A stretch of DNA of 64,000 nucleotides from positions 2,769,001-2,833,000 of the forward strand of contig NZ_CP052859.1 of assembly GCF_012935695.1 (NCBI RefSeq), written 5' to 3'. The position numbers and the translations under genes were made by a program. The stretch is from Pseudomonas sp. ADAK18 (lineage in GTDB: Bacteria; Pseudomonadota; Gammaproteobacteria; Pseudomonadales; Pseudomonadaceae). Below, one piece after another: positions 1-8,388 of this stretch; position 1 is the stretch's first letter, and each line of letters opens with the position of its first letter. The notes below the pieces were generated by a model. The model was not told the origin of the DNA. It saw nothing but the letters and a program-made list of their open reading frames with translations, and did not search any database.

Positions 1-672
1 GGTTTTACCGCCACGGGTGTGGTCCTGGCGTTCCTGGCAACCCTGGCGTTGCTCGAGAACCAGCCCAAGGCTTGCCTGCTGTGGCTTGGCCTGGCACTGG
101 TGGTGGACGGCGTCGACGGCTCGCTGGCGCGAAGGGTCAATGTGCAGACCGTACTGCCGAGCTTTGACGGTTCGGTGCTGGATCTGGTGATCGACTACCT
201 GACCTATGTGTTTATTCCGGCGTTGTTTATCTATCGCTATGTCGGCTTGCCGGACTTCACCCACCTGTTCACCGTGTCGGTGATCCTGGTGTCGTCGCTG
301 TTCTGTTTCTGCAACGTCAACATGAAGAGCAAGGACAACTACTTCCAGGGCTTCCCCGCCGCCTGGAACGTCGTAGCGCTGTGCGTCTACATCATCGCCC
401 CGGCGCCGTGGGTCACGCTGCTGACGGTGATCGGTCTGGCGTTGTTGACCGTGACGCCGATGAAGTTCCTGCACCCATTCCGGGTCAAGCGCTTCATGCC
501 GATCAACATCGCGGTGACCACGGTGTGGCTGCTGTGCAGCTTGTTGCTGGTGATGGACTACCCCTACACCAACCACCTGACCATGGGGCTGTGGTTGTTG
601 ATGTCGGCGTATTTTCTGGGGATTTGTATCTGGCGTACGGCGGTGGAGTGGCTGGATAAATCTCGCCATTGA
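1..672 (+). CDS. pcs: Phosphatidylcholine synthase (5' end cut by window)
   Basis: Integral inner-membrane enzyme that condenses CDP-diacylglycerol with choline to give phosphatidylcholine. The reading frame is open from base 1, so the N-terminus lies outside the window and about 223 residues remain. The CDP-alcohol phosphotransferase signature is visible near residues 36-62 (DGVDGSLARR, then spaced G and D residues ending in LDLVIDYLTY), and several hydrophobic segments follow. The C-terminal 'FHPFRVKR'-like stretch (here FLHPFRVKRF) is typical of bacterial Pcs as I know the family. It is a lone gene ending just before a REP pair. The family call is firm; the gene start is not visible. Confidence 0.9.
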   Translation, partial: GFTATGVVLAFLATLALLENQPKACLLWLGLALVVDGVDGSLARRVNVQTVLPSFDGSVLDLVIDYLTYVFIPALFIYRYVGLPDFTHLFTVSVILVSSLFCFCNVNMKSKDNYFQGFPAAWNVVALCVYIIAPAPWVTLLTVIGLALLTVTPMKFLHPFRVKRFMPINIAVTTVWLLCSLLLVMDYPYTNHLTMGLWLLMSAYFLGICIWRTAVEWLDKSRH

Positions 673-700
673 TCACCGCAAACGTGTAGTGACGAGCGTC

Positions 701-832
701 TGTGGCGAGGGGGCTTGCCCCCGTTGGGCTGCGTAGCAGCCCTAAAAACAGACACTGAGTTTTATCTGAAAAAATGTAGTGGCCTTATTGGGGCTGCTTC
801 GCAGCCCAACGGGGGCAAGCCCCCTCGCCACA
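701..832. repeat. REP doublet (REPIN), class A
   Basis: Two inverted copies of a Pseudomonas REP palindrome, each with the core GGCGAGGGGGCTTGCCCCC, followed by GTTGGGCTGC, at 701-735 and 798-832, separated by about 60 AT-richer bases. Close copies with the same organisation occur at 11315-11446 and 60352-60443. It lies between two convergent genes, so it may also end transcription from both sides. Confidence 0.9.
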
Positions 833-840
833 ATCAGATC

Positions 841-1626
841 TTAGAACGCCAACTTGTACCCGATCATCGCCAGCATCACCGCCAGGCACGGGCGCAGGAT
901 CCCGTCCGGCACTCGTCCGGTCATATGGCTGCCCACGTAGATCCCCGGCAGCGAGCCCATCAGCAAAAAGCCCAGCAAGTGCCAGTCCATATTGCCCATG
1001 CTCGCGTGCCCAAGGCCCGCCACCAAGGTCAGCGGTACGGCGTGGGCGATTTCTGTGCCCACCAGGCGTCGGGTGGCCAGGAATGGATACAAAATGAACA
1101 GCGCCACGGTGCCCAGGGCACCTGCACCGATGGAGGTCAGGGCCACCATCGTGCCGAGGATCGCGCCGGTGACCACCGTCAGGCCATTCAGGTTGCGCGG
1201 GTTCATATGGTAGTCATCGCCCGCATGGCGCTGGGCGAAGGCCAACAACTTTTTCTTGAACAGAATCGCCAGGGCCGTCAGCAGCAACACCACGCCCAAC
1301 GCCTGCTTGATCACCGCGTTCATGGCGCTGGGGTCGGTATGCAGGTTCTTGAGAAACCACAGGGTCAGCAACACAGCCGGGACACTGCCCAGGGTCAGCC
1401 AGCCGGTGATTTTCCAGTCGATGTTCTTGTTCTTGCCATGCACCAGCACGCCACCGGACTTGGTGATGGCCGCATACAGCAGGTCGGTGCCCACGGCCGT
1501 CGCCGGGTTGATGCCGAACCACAGCAGGATCGGGGTCATCAAGGAGCCCCCGCCCACACCGGTCATGCCGACGATAAAACCCACAACCAGGCCAGCCACC
1601 ACGAAACCAAAATTACCCACATCCAT
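841..1626 (-). CDS. Sulfite exporter TauE/SafE family permease
   Basis: Polytopic inner-membrane protein of 261 residues, normal for the TauE/SafE (DUF81) family, whose members move sulfite, sulfoacetate or other organosulfur anions. The N-terminal half shows the family's glycine-rich repeat (VGFIVGMTGVGGGSLMTPIL, residues about 15-34), and the second half carries the related GAILGTMVALTSIGAGALGT block, reflecting the internal duplication of the fold. About eight hydrophobic segments are visible. It is monocistronic, and its 3' end abuts the REP doublet. The substrate cannot be told from sequence, and there are no sulfur-metabolism neighbours. Confidence 0.88.
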   Translation of the reverse strand: MDVGNFGFVVAGLVVGFIVGMTGVGGGSLMTPILLWFGINPATAVGTDLLYAAITKSGGVLVHGKNKNIDWKITGWLTLGSVPAVLLTLWFLKNLHTDPSAMNAVIKQALGVVLLLTALAILFKKKLLAFAQRHAGDDYHMNPRNLNGLTVVTGAILGTMVALTSIGAGALGTVALFILYPFLATRRLVGTEIAHAVPLTLVAGLGHASMGNMDWHLLGFLLMGSLPGIYVGSHMTGRVPDGILRPCLAVMLAMIGYKLAF

Positions 1627-1717
1627 TACAACTACCTGCGGCCTTATAAATTTCTGGCCGCAGCATAGCGATTTTTCTTATAACTACTTATATCAATACG
1701 ATCTGACTTTATTCCTT

Positions 1718-2488
1718 TTATACCAGTCGTTGACACCGATAGGCCTGGGTCTGATAGGGAAAGGCCACGGTGTCGCGTCCCTGCAATGCCGGGTGAGTGT
1801 GGATCAGGGTTTGCAGTTGTTCGGTCACCCGCGCCTGCTCGGCCGCAGGCAGGGCCGCGATGAAGCTGACGGACAGGAAACGATCCATGATCACTTCTTG
1901 AGGGCTGCCGACGTGGCTATACGGAAAGCAGGTCATTTCAAGGGCGGAAAAATATTGGCCGGTGAATGCCTTGCGCCACTCGCCGGTGTGAAAGCGCGGG
2001 GTATCGCCTTCGTAAGGGGTAATGATTTCGGTGATGGCAGCGACCCAGTCCACCGACTCATCCCGCACATTCCAGATCAGCCCCAGACGACCTTCGGGCT
2101 TCAGCACGCGGTGGATTTCCCGCAAGGCCGTCTCCGTGGCAAACCAGTGGAACGCCTGGGCACAGACCAACGCGTCGGCAGTTGCGGACTCAAGTGGGAT
2201 GGCTTCGGCAGTACCAGACAGCAGGCGTACGTCCGGCAGCAGCTTGTGCAACTGTGCCCCCATGGCGTCCACGGGTTCGATCGCAATCAAGGTAGGCGCG
2301 ACGGTGTTGAGCAAACGGGTGAACTTGCCAGTCCCGGCCCCCAGATCGATAACGGTCGACTGGGCATTGATCGCCAGCGCCTGCGTCAACCAGCCCGTCA
2401 GTTGCCGCGGATAATCCGGGCGGCCCTGGGCGTAGGTGGTGGCCTGGGTAGAGAAACCCTGTTGAGCAGACTTGTGAACACCGGACAT
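1718..2488 (-). CDS. Class I SAM-dependent methyltransferase
   Basis: Predicted soluble methyltransferase of 256 residues. The SAM-binding motif I (VIDLGAGTGKFTRLL) is near residues 47-61, the acidic residue ending strand 2 sits in IAIEPVD, and a later motif reads DALVCAQAFHWF, as in the UbiE/Methyltransf_11 group. The frame extends upstream to 2587, but the ATG at 2488 was chosen because it has a strong GAGGAG Shine-Dalgarno sequence 8 bases upstream and the conserved domain begins only after it. The substrate is unknown. No operon partner is present, and the ClC gene starts divergently 149 bases away. Confidence 0.85.
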   Translation of the reverse strand: MSGVHKSAQQGFSTQATTYAQGRPDYPRQLTGWLTQALAINAQSTVIDLGAGTGKFTRLLNTVAPTLIAIEPVDAMGAQLHKLLPDVRLLSGTAEAIPLESATADALVCAQAFHWFATETALREIHRVLKPEGRLGLIWNVRDESVDWVAAITEIITPYEGDTPRFHTGEWRKAFTGQYFSALEMTCFPYSHVGSPQEVIMDRFLSVSFIAALPAAEQARVTEQLQTLIHTHPALQGRDTVAFPYQTQAYRCQRLV

Positions 2489-2636
2489 CGTCAATCTCTC
2501 CTCTTGGTTGGCAGCAGGCACAGTGTAAGGTAATGAAATGTTACGGGCGGACCTTTTGCAGAGGCCCCATACAAACGGGGTCTGCATCTATGGGCACCCG
2601 CTATAGAATCGGCTGACCCCTTTACAGGCTGCAATC

Positions 2637-3944
2637 ATGTCTGCTCGCCACACCGCTAAAAGCTTGTTGATCCTCGCCCTCGTGGTGGTCCTGACCGGCA
2701 TCGGCGCCGGTCTGGGTGGCATGTTCCTGGCCTTGCTGCTCCACGGCATTCAGCACCTGGCCTACGGCTACAGCCTCGACAGCCTGATCAGCCACGAAAC
2801 CTTTCTGCTCGGCGTTACCGCTGCATCGCCAGAACGTCGGGTGCTGGTATTGATGAGCTGCGGCCTGGTAGCGGGCGTGGGCTGGTGGCTGATTTATCGT
2901 TATGGCCGGCCACTGGTGAGCATCAAACAGGCCGTGTCGGCCCAGGCGCCGATCATGCCGCCCAAGACCACCCTCGCCCACGCGCTCTTGCAGATCATCA
3001 CCGTAGCCCTGGGCTCGCCGCTGGGCCGTGAAGTGGCACCCCGGGAAGTCGGTGCCCTGGCCGCCAGTTGGTTGTCGCAACGGGCGCAACTGACACCCGA
3101 CATGCATCGCTTGATCGTCGCCGGTGGCGCGGGCGCCGGGCTGGCAGCGGTGTACAACGTACCATTGGGTGGGGCGGTGTTCGTGCTGGAAGTGCTGGTG
3201 GGGGCCTTCAGTTGGCCGGCGGCGGTAATTGCCCTGACAACGTCGGCGATTGGCGCGGCAGTGGCCGGGATCGGCCTGGGCACCGAGTCGCAGTATGTCG
3301 TGCCGCATTTCACCCTCGACCCCGGCCTGATCACCTGGGCCATCGTCAGCGGCCCGGTGTTTGGCCTGGCCGCCTACGGTTTCACACGCCTGACCGGCGC
3401 GGCGCGGGCCAACGCCGCCCGAGGCTGGCGCCTGCCGGTGTTGTCGTTGATCAACTTCACGATTATCGGTGGCCTGGCGATTTTCCTGCCGCAGATCCTC
3501 GGCAATGGCAAAGGCCCGGCGCAATTGGGTTTCGACAGCGAACTGACCATCGGCCTGGCCGCTGTGCTCCTGCTGGTCAAGGTGTTGATCACTGCCAGCA
3601 GCCTGCGGGCCGGGGCCGAAGGTGGCTTGCTGACCCCCGCGCTGGCCAACGGCGCCTTGCTGGCGATTATCCTCGGCGGAGCATGGAGCCTGCTGTGGCC
3701 TGGTATACCGCTGGGCGCGTTCGCGATCATTGGCGCGGCGGCGTTCCTGGGCGCCAGCATGAGCATGCCGCTGACGGCGATTGTGCTGGTGGCGGAATTC
3801 ACCCGCATCGAGCATGAGTTTCTGGTGCCGATCATCCTTGCGGTGGTGGGCTCTGTGTGTGTGAGCAAGCTGTGCCAACGGTGGGAAAAAAGCCGAAAAG
3901 AGGCTGGATTAAAACCGTTACAAGCGCCATCCTCCGCGCTTTAG
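2637..3944 (+). CDS. ClC-family chloride channel/antiporter
   Basis: Voltage-gated chloride channel family protein, 435 residues, with about ten hydrophobic segments. The family's anion-coordinating loops are recognisable: a GREVAPREVGA segment at about residues 127-137 in place of the usual GREGPxxQ, and AGAGAGLAAVYNVPLGGAVF (GxFxP region) at about 162-181. The glutamate of GREVAP is the candidate gating residue. The C-terminus is short and lacks CBS domains, so this is the compact bacterial type. Whether it exchanges Cl-/H+ or another anion is not decidable here. No fluoride riboswitch is seen in the short leader. Confidence 0.85.
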   Translation: MSARHTAKSLLILALVVVLTGIGAGLGGMFLALLLHGIQHLAYGYSLDSLISHETFLLGVTAASPERRVLVLMSCGLVAGVGWWLIYRYGRPLVSIKQAVSAQAPIMPPKTTLAHALLQIITVALGSPLGREVAPREVGALAASWLSQRAQLTPDMHRLIVAGGAGAGLAAVYNVPLGGAVFVLEVLVGAFSWPAAVIALTTSAIGAAVAGIGLGTESQYVVPHFTLDPGLITWAIVSGPVFGLAAYGFTRLTGAARANAARGWRLPVLSLINFTIIGGLAIFLPQILGNGKGPAQLGFDSELTIGLAAVLLLVKVLITASSLRAGAEGGLLTPALANGALLAIILGGAWSLLWPGIPLGAFAIIGAAAFLGASMSMPLTAIVLVAEFTRIEHEFLVPIILAVVGSVCVSKLCQRWEKSRKEAGLKPLQAPSSAL

Positions 3945-3986
3945 GCCGCCCTGATCAGCGGCGCACGACGAACAAAGGACTATCCC

Positions 3987-4541
3987 ATGCTCAACCAACC
4001 TCTCGCCCCCGCCGATTTCGAGTTCATCGAAGAAACCCTGTTGAAGTACGGCGTCGACCATTCGGTGCTGAACCTGGCTGAACTGGACGGCTACTTCACC
4101 GCCCTGGTTTCCAGCCCGGCACAGGTGGACGTCGCCGACTGGTTCCCGGCCATCTGGGGTGGGCAGAACCCAACCTGGGAAAGCCCTGAGGAGGCCAAGC
4201 GCTTCCTCGACCTGAGCGTGCGTCACATGAACGCCATCGCCACCCAACTGGCGACCAACGCCCAAAGCTTCAAGGCCCATTTTGAAGAAACCGAGCATCA
4301 GGACCAGCCGCTGACCCTGGCGGAAGAATGGTGCTTTGGTTATATCCGTGGGGTTGCCGTAGGCAACTGGCCTGAATTGCCGGCCGAACAAGCCGGGCAA
4401 CTGGAAAAGATTTCCTGGTGTGCCGAGCAGGATAATTTCGAACTGCCGGCGGACCTGGATGTAGCACTGCATCAACAGCGTGTTGCCGCCATCGAACCGG
4501 CAGCACGGACGTTGCATGATTATTGGTTGGCCAAGCGTTAA
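3987..4541 (+). CDS. YecA/UPF0149 family protein
   Basis: Soluble protein of 184 residues with the UPF0149 (YgfB/YecA) fold: an LxxxDFEFIEETLLKYG start, the signature LAELDGYFTALVSSPA at about 32-47, and TLAEEWCFGYIRGVAVGNWPE at about 108-128. Some YecA proteins end in a zinc-binding SEC-C motif, but this one ends in a plain helix (LHDYWLAKR) without cysteine pairs. The molecular role of the family is not settled. The start has weak upstream GGACTATCCC and is the first ATG. The gene ends at a strong hairpin terminator. Confidence 0.85.
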   Translation: MLNQPLAPADFEFIEETLLKYGVDHSVLNLAELDGYFTALVSSPAQVDVADWFPAIWGGQNPTWESPEEAKRFLDLSVRHMNAIATQLATNAQSFKAHFEETEHQDQPLTLAEEWCFGYIRGVAVGNWPELPAEQAGQLEKISWCAEQDNFELPADLDVALHQQRVAAIEPAARTLHDYWLAKR

Positions 4542-4547
4542 GCAAAA

Positions 4548-4573
4548 AAATGTGGGAGCGTCCTCCCACATTT
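4548..4573. terminator. Bidirectional intrinsic terminator
   Basis: Perfect 11-bp stem (AAATGTGGGAG and its complement) around a 4-base loop, with A-rich sequence on the left and T-rich on the right. It lies between the convergent YecA-like gene and the polysaccharide monooxygenase gene and can serve both. Confidence 0.85.
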
Positions 4574-4601
4574 CTCATGGTTGGTAACCCTTACTCAGCG
4601 G

Positions 4602-5231
4602 TTACTTGAAGTCCACATCAAACGCCTGATAGAACGCGTTACCGGTATTGGCCACGATCCACATCAACACCAGCACATGACGGCCCTTCTTGCCCTTGGG
4701 CAGGGTCACCTGGTGTTCAACCTTGGCCTTCAGTTCCGCTGCATGTTGGTAGTACGGCACCTGAGTGTAAAAGTCCTCGAAGAACGGTTTGGCTTCCAGC
4801 TGCGCGCGGCTGATGCGTTGCTTGGGGTCCCAGCCGTCCTTGGTGATCAACCAACGATAACCACGGGTTGTATGCGCTGCGGTGTACGCCCACTGCACCT
4901 TGAACACCTGGCCGGCATCGACATTCAACAGCGGCCAGCTAAACGGAATGTTGAGCTTCTTGCTCATTTCCTCGTCGGTAAAGTTGATGCAGTCACGGGC
5001 ATCGGTCTTGCCACCGCTGAGGATATGGCCGTCGGCTGGCGGTGTGACACTTTGATCGTCGGTGTCATAAGGCGCAGGAAACGGCCCGGCGGTGAGGGAC
5101 GGAAAGTTCTTGCCACCTTCCATCTCGTTGACTTGCCAGTTTTCCAACAGGCCGCGTTCGACAGCCACCGAACCACGGCTGGCTGGGGTTACGACACGAC
5201 CGTGTCGGAGTTCAGTTTGAGGTTTGTTCAT
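4602..5231 (-). CDS. AA10-type lytic polysaccharide monooxygenase without signal peptide
   Basis: Chitin-binding/AA10 domain protein of 209 residues. The conserved copper-brace histidines are identifiable: His10 in RHGRVVTPASRG, the motif that normally follows signal peptide cleavage, and His120 in WAYTAAHTTRGYRW. Phe200 in GNAFYQAFDVDF matches the axial position. The family cleaves chitin or cellulose oxidatively outside the cell, with the first histidine as the mature N-terminus. Here that histidine is preceded by only nine polar residues and no signal peptide is encoded. The start ATG at 5231 has AAGGAG 8 bases upstream; a GTG at 5240 would add three residues. Upstream codons in frame do not encode a hydrophobic leader. 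Domain call firm, function uncertain. Confidence 0.85.
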   Translation of the reverse strand: MNKPQTELRHGRVVTPASRGSVAVERGLLENWQVNEMEGGKNFPSLTAGPFPAPYDTDDQSVTPPADGHILSGGKTDARDCINFTDEEMSKKLNIPFSWPLLNVDAGQVFKVQWAYTAAHTTRGYRWLITKDGWDPKQRISRAQLEAKPFFEDFYTQVPYYQHAAELKAKVEHQVTLPKGKKGRHVLVLMWIVANTGNAFYQAFDVDFK

Positions 5232-5293
5232 TGCATTCACTCCTTGAGATTTGAGAACTCCCCGTCTTGGGAAGTGGCTCGAACTTACCCTAC

Positions 5294-5321
5294 AAAATAC
5301 TGGACATCCAACCAGTATTTT
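5294..5321. promoter_or_regulatory. Inverted repeat upstream of the AA10 gene
   Basis: Perfect 10-bp inverted repeat (AAAATACTGG, 8-base spacer, complement) between the DUF1428 gene and the AA10 gene, 63 bases upstream of the latter. It could terminate the DUF1428 transcript, since a T-run follows the stem on the minus strand, or act as an operator. The sequence alone does not decide. Confidence 0.5.
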
Positions 5322-5456
5322 TTACTTCAACGATTCATTTCCCCCGACTTTGCTGGCTACCGGCTATTTTCCTACAGCACTCCAGCCGTTCGTCCTACCA
5401 GCCCATGTGCTATAGGGCTACGAGTACCGAAGACAACCGCGTATCTACCAGCGCCT

Positions 5457-5810
5457 TCAGCTCTCAAGGATCATCTCGAAGCCGCCATAAATCATGCGCT
5501 GCCCATCAAACGGCATCGGGTTGACCTCGGGTTTCATCCGCGGGTCCTCCATCACCTTGCGCATTCCGGCGTCACGCACCTGCCGGGACGGCCACAGAAT
5601 CCAGGAAAACACCACGGTTTCATCGTCCTTGAGCTTGACCGCCATGGGCAGCGAAGTGACCTGGCCCTGGGGCACATCATCCCCCCAGCACTCGACAATC
5701 TTCAGGGCGCCGTGCTCCTTGAACACCACGGCGGCGGCCTTGGCGTGCTGGATAAACTGTTCGCGCTTGGCGGTGGGTACTGCGATAACACAACCGTCGA
5801 CGTAAGACAT
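5457..5810 (-). CDS. DUF1428 domain-containing protein
   Basis: Small soluble protein of 117 residues that matches the DUF1428 family along its whole length: it starts MSYVDGCVIAVPTAKREQF, has the central HGALKIVECWGDDVP and FSWILWPSR segments, and ends DGQRMIYGGFEMILES. The fold is a ferredoxin-like alpha/beta barrel related to dimeric monooxygenases, and no activity is established. The frame is open further upstream, but the ATG at 5810 follows GAGAGTGACC and coincides with the usual family start. It is on the same strand as the AA10 gene, about 225 bases apart. Confidence 0.85.
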   Translation of the reverse strand: MSYVDGCVIAVPTAKREQFIQHAKAAAVVFKEHGALKIVECWGDDVPQGQVTSLPMAVKLKDDETVVFSWILWPSRQVRDAGMRKVMEDPRMKPEVNPMPFDGQRMIYGGFEMILES

Positions 5811-6022
5811 GGTCACTCTCCTGATGGGAAGGAATGAACAGCCAAGGGTGAAACAGGCCGTTCTATGTGTAGTCGTTTCATGGGACACCAAATCGACAAC
5901 CGTCCGGAAAACACCGACCAGTGGTGATCCCCGCTCGACAAGCACATCGTCTTTGGCCGATTATTCGTGTCCGCCAGCCGGCCACTCCCCGCCACCACGC
6001 CTTGAATCAGGAGCCTTGTACC

Positions 6023-7279
6023 TTGAGTTCGCAGAAAACCGTGACCGTTACACCGCCCAACTTCCCATTGAACGGCAAGGTAGCGCCCCCCGGCTCCAAA
6101 TCCATTACCAACCGCGCCCTGCTGCTGGCCGCCCTGGCCAAGGGCACCAGCCGCCTGAGCGGCGCGCTGAAAAGCGATGACACCCGGCACATGTCGGTGG
6201 CCTTGCGGCAGATGGGTGTAATCATCGATGAGCCGGACGATGTGACCTTCGTTGTTACGGGCCAGGGCAAATTGCAGTTGCCGCCGCAGCCACTGTTCCT
6301 CGGTAATGCCGGGACGGCGATGCGTTTCCTGACCGCTGCAGTGGCCACGGTACAAGGCACGGTGATCCTCGATGGCGACGACTACATGCAAAAGCGCCCC
6401 ATCGGCCCGCTGCTCGCGACCTTGAATCAGAACGGCATCCGGGTCGAAAGCCCGACCGGCTGCCCACCCGTGACCGTGCAGGGCACTGGCCACGTCCAGG
6501 CCAAGCGCTTCGAAATTGACGGTGGCCTGTCGAGCCAGTACGTTTCGGCACTGTTGATGCTGGCAGCCTGTGGTGAGGCGCCCATCGAAGTGGCGCTGAC
6601 CGGCAAGGACATTGGCGCCCGCGGTTATGTAGACCTGACCCTGGACTGCATGCGTGCCTTCGGGGCGCAAATCGAAGTGGTCGACGACAGCACCTGGCGC
6701 GTGGCTCCGACCGGCTATACCGCCAATGACTACCTGATCGAACCGGATGCTTCCGCCGCCACTTACCTGTGGGCTGCCGAAGTGCTGACCGGCGGCAACA
6801 TCGATCTGGGCATCGCCCCGCAGGACTTCACCCAGCCTGATGCCAAGGCCCAGGCCGTGATCGCCGAGTTCCCACACATGCCGGCCACGGTGATCGGTTC
6901 GCAGATGCAGGACGCCATCCCTACCCTCGCCGTGCTCGCGGCCTTCAACAACACGCCAGTGCGCTTCACGGAGCTGGCCAACCTGCGGGTCAAGGAGTGC
7001 GATCGGGTGCAGGCGCTGCATGACGGCCTGAACGAAATCCGTCCGGGCCTGGCGACTATTGAAGGTGATGACCTGCTGGTGGCCAGCGATCCAGCCCTGG
7101 CAGGCACATCGTGCAACGCACTGATCGACACCCACGCCGACCACCGCATCGCCATGTGCTTTGCGCTGGCAGGGTTGAAAGTGTCGGGAATCAAGATTCA
7201 GGATCCGGACTGCGTCGGCAAGACCTATCCTGAGTACTGGAAGATGCTCGGTAGCCTGGGCGTCAAGCTGAGCTACTGA
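6023..7279 (+). CDS. aroA: 3-phosphoshikimate 1-carboxyvinyltransferase (EPSP synthase), stand-alone
   Basis: Cytosolic shikimate-pathway enzyme joining shikimate-3-phosphate and phosphoenolpyruvate. Key motifs: PPGSKSITNRALLLAAL (about 22-38), LFLGNAGTAMRFLTAAV (91-107), DGGLSSQYVSALLML, and near the C-terminus LRVKECDR and THADHRIAMCFALAG. In E. coli AroA the GNAGTAMR motif is followed by Pro101; here it is Phe102. The TTG at 6023 was chosen because CAGGAG lies 9 bases upstream and the mature family start follows at once; this gives 418 residues. Pseudomonads generally carry their main EPSP synthase fused to prephenate dehydrogenase, so this is probably an additional copy (established knowledge plus inference). 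A small conserved gene follows on the same strand. Confidence 0.9.
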   Translation: MSSQKTVTVTPPNFPLNGKVAPPGSKSITNRALLLAALAKGTSRLSGALKSDDTRHMSVALRQMGVIIDEPDDVTFVVTGQGKLQLPPQPLFLGNAGTAMRFLTAAVATVQGTVILDGDDYMQKRPIGPLLATLNQNGIRVESPTGCPPVTVQGTGHVQAKRFEIDGGLSSQYVSALLMLAACGEAPIEVALTGKDIGARGYVDLTLDCMRAFGAQIEVVDDSTWRVAPTGYTANDYLIEPDASAATYLWAAEVLTGGNIDLGIAPQDFTQPDAKAQAVIAEFPHMPATVIGSQMQDAIPTLAVLAAFNNTPVRFTELANLRVKECDRVQALHDGLNEIRPGLATIEGDDLLVASDPALAGTSCNALIDTHADHRIAMCFALAGLKVSGIKIQDPDCVGKTYPEYWKMLGSLGVKLSY

Positions 7280-7311
7280 GCCATCAACGCCGGTATGGGG
7301 AGGGAGTGCTC

Positions 7312-7701
7312 ATGACAATTCGCCAACCCTGCCCACCCGGTGCCTGCGTGTGCGAGCGCGAACAACTGCTGGAAGCCCCCGGCGCAGACTTGCGCATCCT
7401 GCACCTGACCCGCCTGGAAGAAAAACGCCTGCTGGATCGCCTGGAAGATCTGAAAAGCCTGCCGGACCTGGAGCATATGCAGCAGTTGATGTACCAGCAA
7501 TTGGGCCTGCGCGTGCACATCGCCCCCGGTCATACCGAAGTCAAAAGCATGCGCGGCCTCCAGATTGTCATCGACGAACTGCCGGGGCTGTGTCGCAAGA
7601 CCCGACAGGCGATTCCGACGGCAATTCGCCGGGGGCTGGAGAAGCGGCCGGAAATTGCCTATCGGTTGCTGGATGCCCATGACTTGTTTCGGGACGGTTG
7701 A
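7312..7701 (+). CDS. Conserved hypothetical protein downstream of aroA
   Basis: Soluble protein of 129 residues that I do not recognise by family. It starts with a cysteine-containing segment (CPPGACVCERE), followed by a helical, charged middle (LTRLEEKRLLDRLEDLKSLP) and a basic C-terminal part with RKTRQAIPTAIRRGLEKRPE. No signal peptide or membrane segment. ATG at 7312 is preceded by GGAGGGAG. It starts 32 bases after the aroA stop on the same strand, so cotranscription is likely. The CxC pair at residues 12 and 14 could bind a metal, but that is speculation. Confidence 0.75.
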   Translation: MTIRQPCPPGACVCEREQLLEAPGADLRILHLTRLEEKRLLDRLEDLKSLPDLEHMQQLMYQQLGLRVHIAPGHTEVKSMRGLQIVIDELPGLCRKTRQAIPTAIRRGLEKRPEIAYRLLDAHDLFRDG

Positions 7702-7708
7702 GCCGCAA

Positions 7709-8323
7709 CTAACTCGACAACGCAACCTGCTGGTTCTGCGCCGCAAACATCCCCTGCCCCGTACGCCACGCCGCCTCCAGATGCACCTTCGGCTCGCGAA
7801 TTTCCGACTCCAGCAGCAACTGCGAACTCACCACCTTTGCCCCGCAGTAATCGAAGATCCCGTGGTCAATCTGTGTGTTCATAGCCTTGTCATAGCCATG
7901 GCGCTCGAAAGTGCCTTCATCCGTCCCGCCTACCCCCAACAGGTGCACCTGCAGGCCGCCGAGCTTTTTAACCAGCCTGGTGGTTTGTATGTCGTATTCG
8001 ATTGCCCAGCCATTGCTGAATACCCGGTCGATCCAGCCCTTGAGCAGGCCCGGCATCGACCACCAGTAGACCGGATACACCACTACCAGCGCATCGGCGC
8101 GGTCGATGCGGGCCTGTTCGGCCTTCACGTCGGCAGGCGGCATCGCCTGGCCACGATACACAGCGTGGTCGGCGGCGGTGTAGCGGGGATCGAAGCCTTC
8201 GGCGGCCAGGTCGGCGATTTCAAAGGTATGGCCCTTGGTGGCCAGACCCGCTGCGACTTGCCCAGCCAGGCCGTGGGTCAAGGAACGAGGATCGTGGTGA
8301 GCAACAACGATAATTGCATGCAT
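7709..8323 (-). CDS. NAD(P)H-dependent oxidoreductase, flavodoxin-like fold
   Basis: Flavoprotein of 204 residues related to NAD(P)H:quinone oxidoreductases (MdaB/KefF/NQO1 group). N-terminal IIVVAHHDPRSLTHGLA is the FMN phosphate-binding region, and ADALVVVYPVYWWSMPGLLKGWIDRVF (about 79-105) is the family signature that lines the flavin. It probably performs two-electron reduction of quinones or similar electrophiles in the cytosol. It is divergent from a TetR-type regulator with 65 bases between them, a usual arrangement for a regulated detoxifying reductase. Confidence 0.87.
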   Translation of the reverse strand: MHAIIVVAHHDPRSLTHGLAGQVAAGLATKGHTFEIADLAAEGFDPRYTAADHAVYRGQAMPPADVKAEQARIDRADALVVVYPVYWWSMPGLLKGWIDRVFSNGWAIEYDIQTTRLVKKLGGLQVHLLGVGGTDEGTFERHGYDKAMNTQIDHGIFDYCGAKVVSSQLLLESEIREPKVHLEAAWRTGQGMFAAQNQQVALSS

Positions 8324-8352
8324 GGCAAATGCTCCGGTGCTAAGCTGACATT

Positions 8353-8373
8353 AAGTTACGATTAGTAAGTTAC
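8353..8373. promoter_or_regulatory. Candidate operator of the TetR regulator
   Basis: In the 65-base divergent gap, AAGTTAC occurs twice 14 bases apart (8353-8359 and 8367-8373), and GTTAC/GTAAG halves form an imperfect palindrome. It is well placed to overlap the promoters of both divergent genes. No binding data can be inferred beyond position and symmetry. Confidence 0.5.
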
Positions 8374-8388
8374 TTTTGGTATATAAGC

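Noticed and set aside
2588..2636. Fluoride riboswitch before the ClC gene
   Set aside because: The leader is under 50 bases and shows no pseudoknot-like pattern, and the channel is not clearly of the fluoride type.
2622..3878. Minus-strand frame of 418 codons opposite the ClC gene
   Set aside because: Shadow frame; the plus strand encodes a membrane protein with recognisable ClC motifs.
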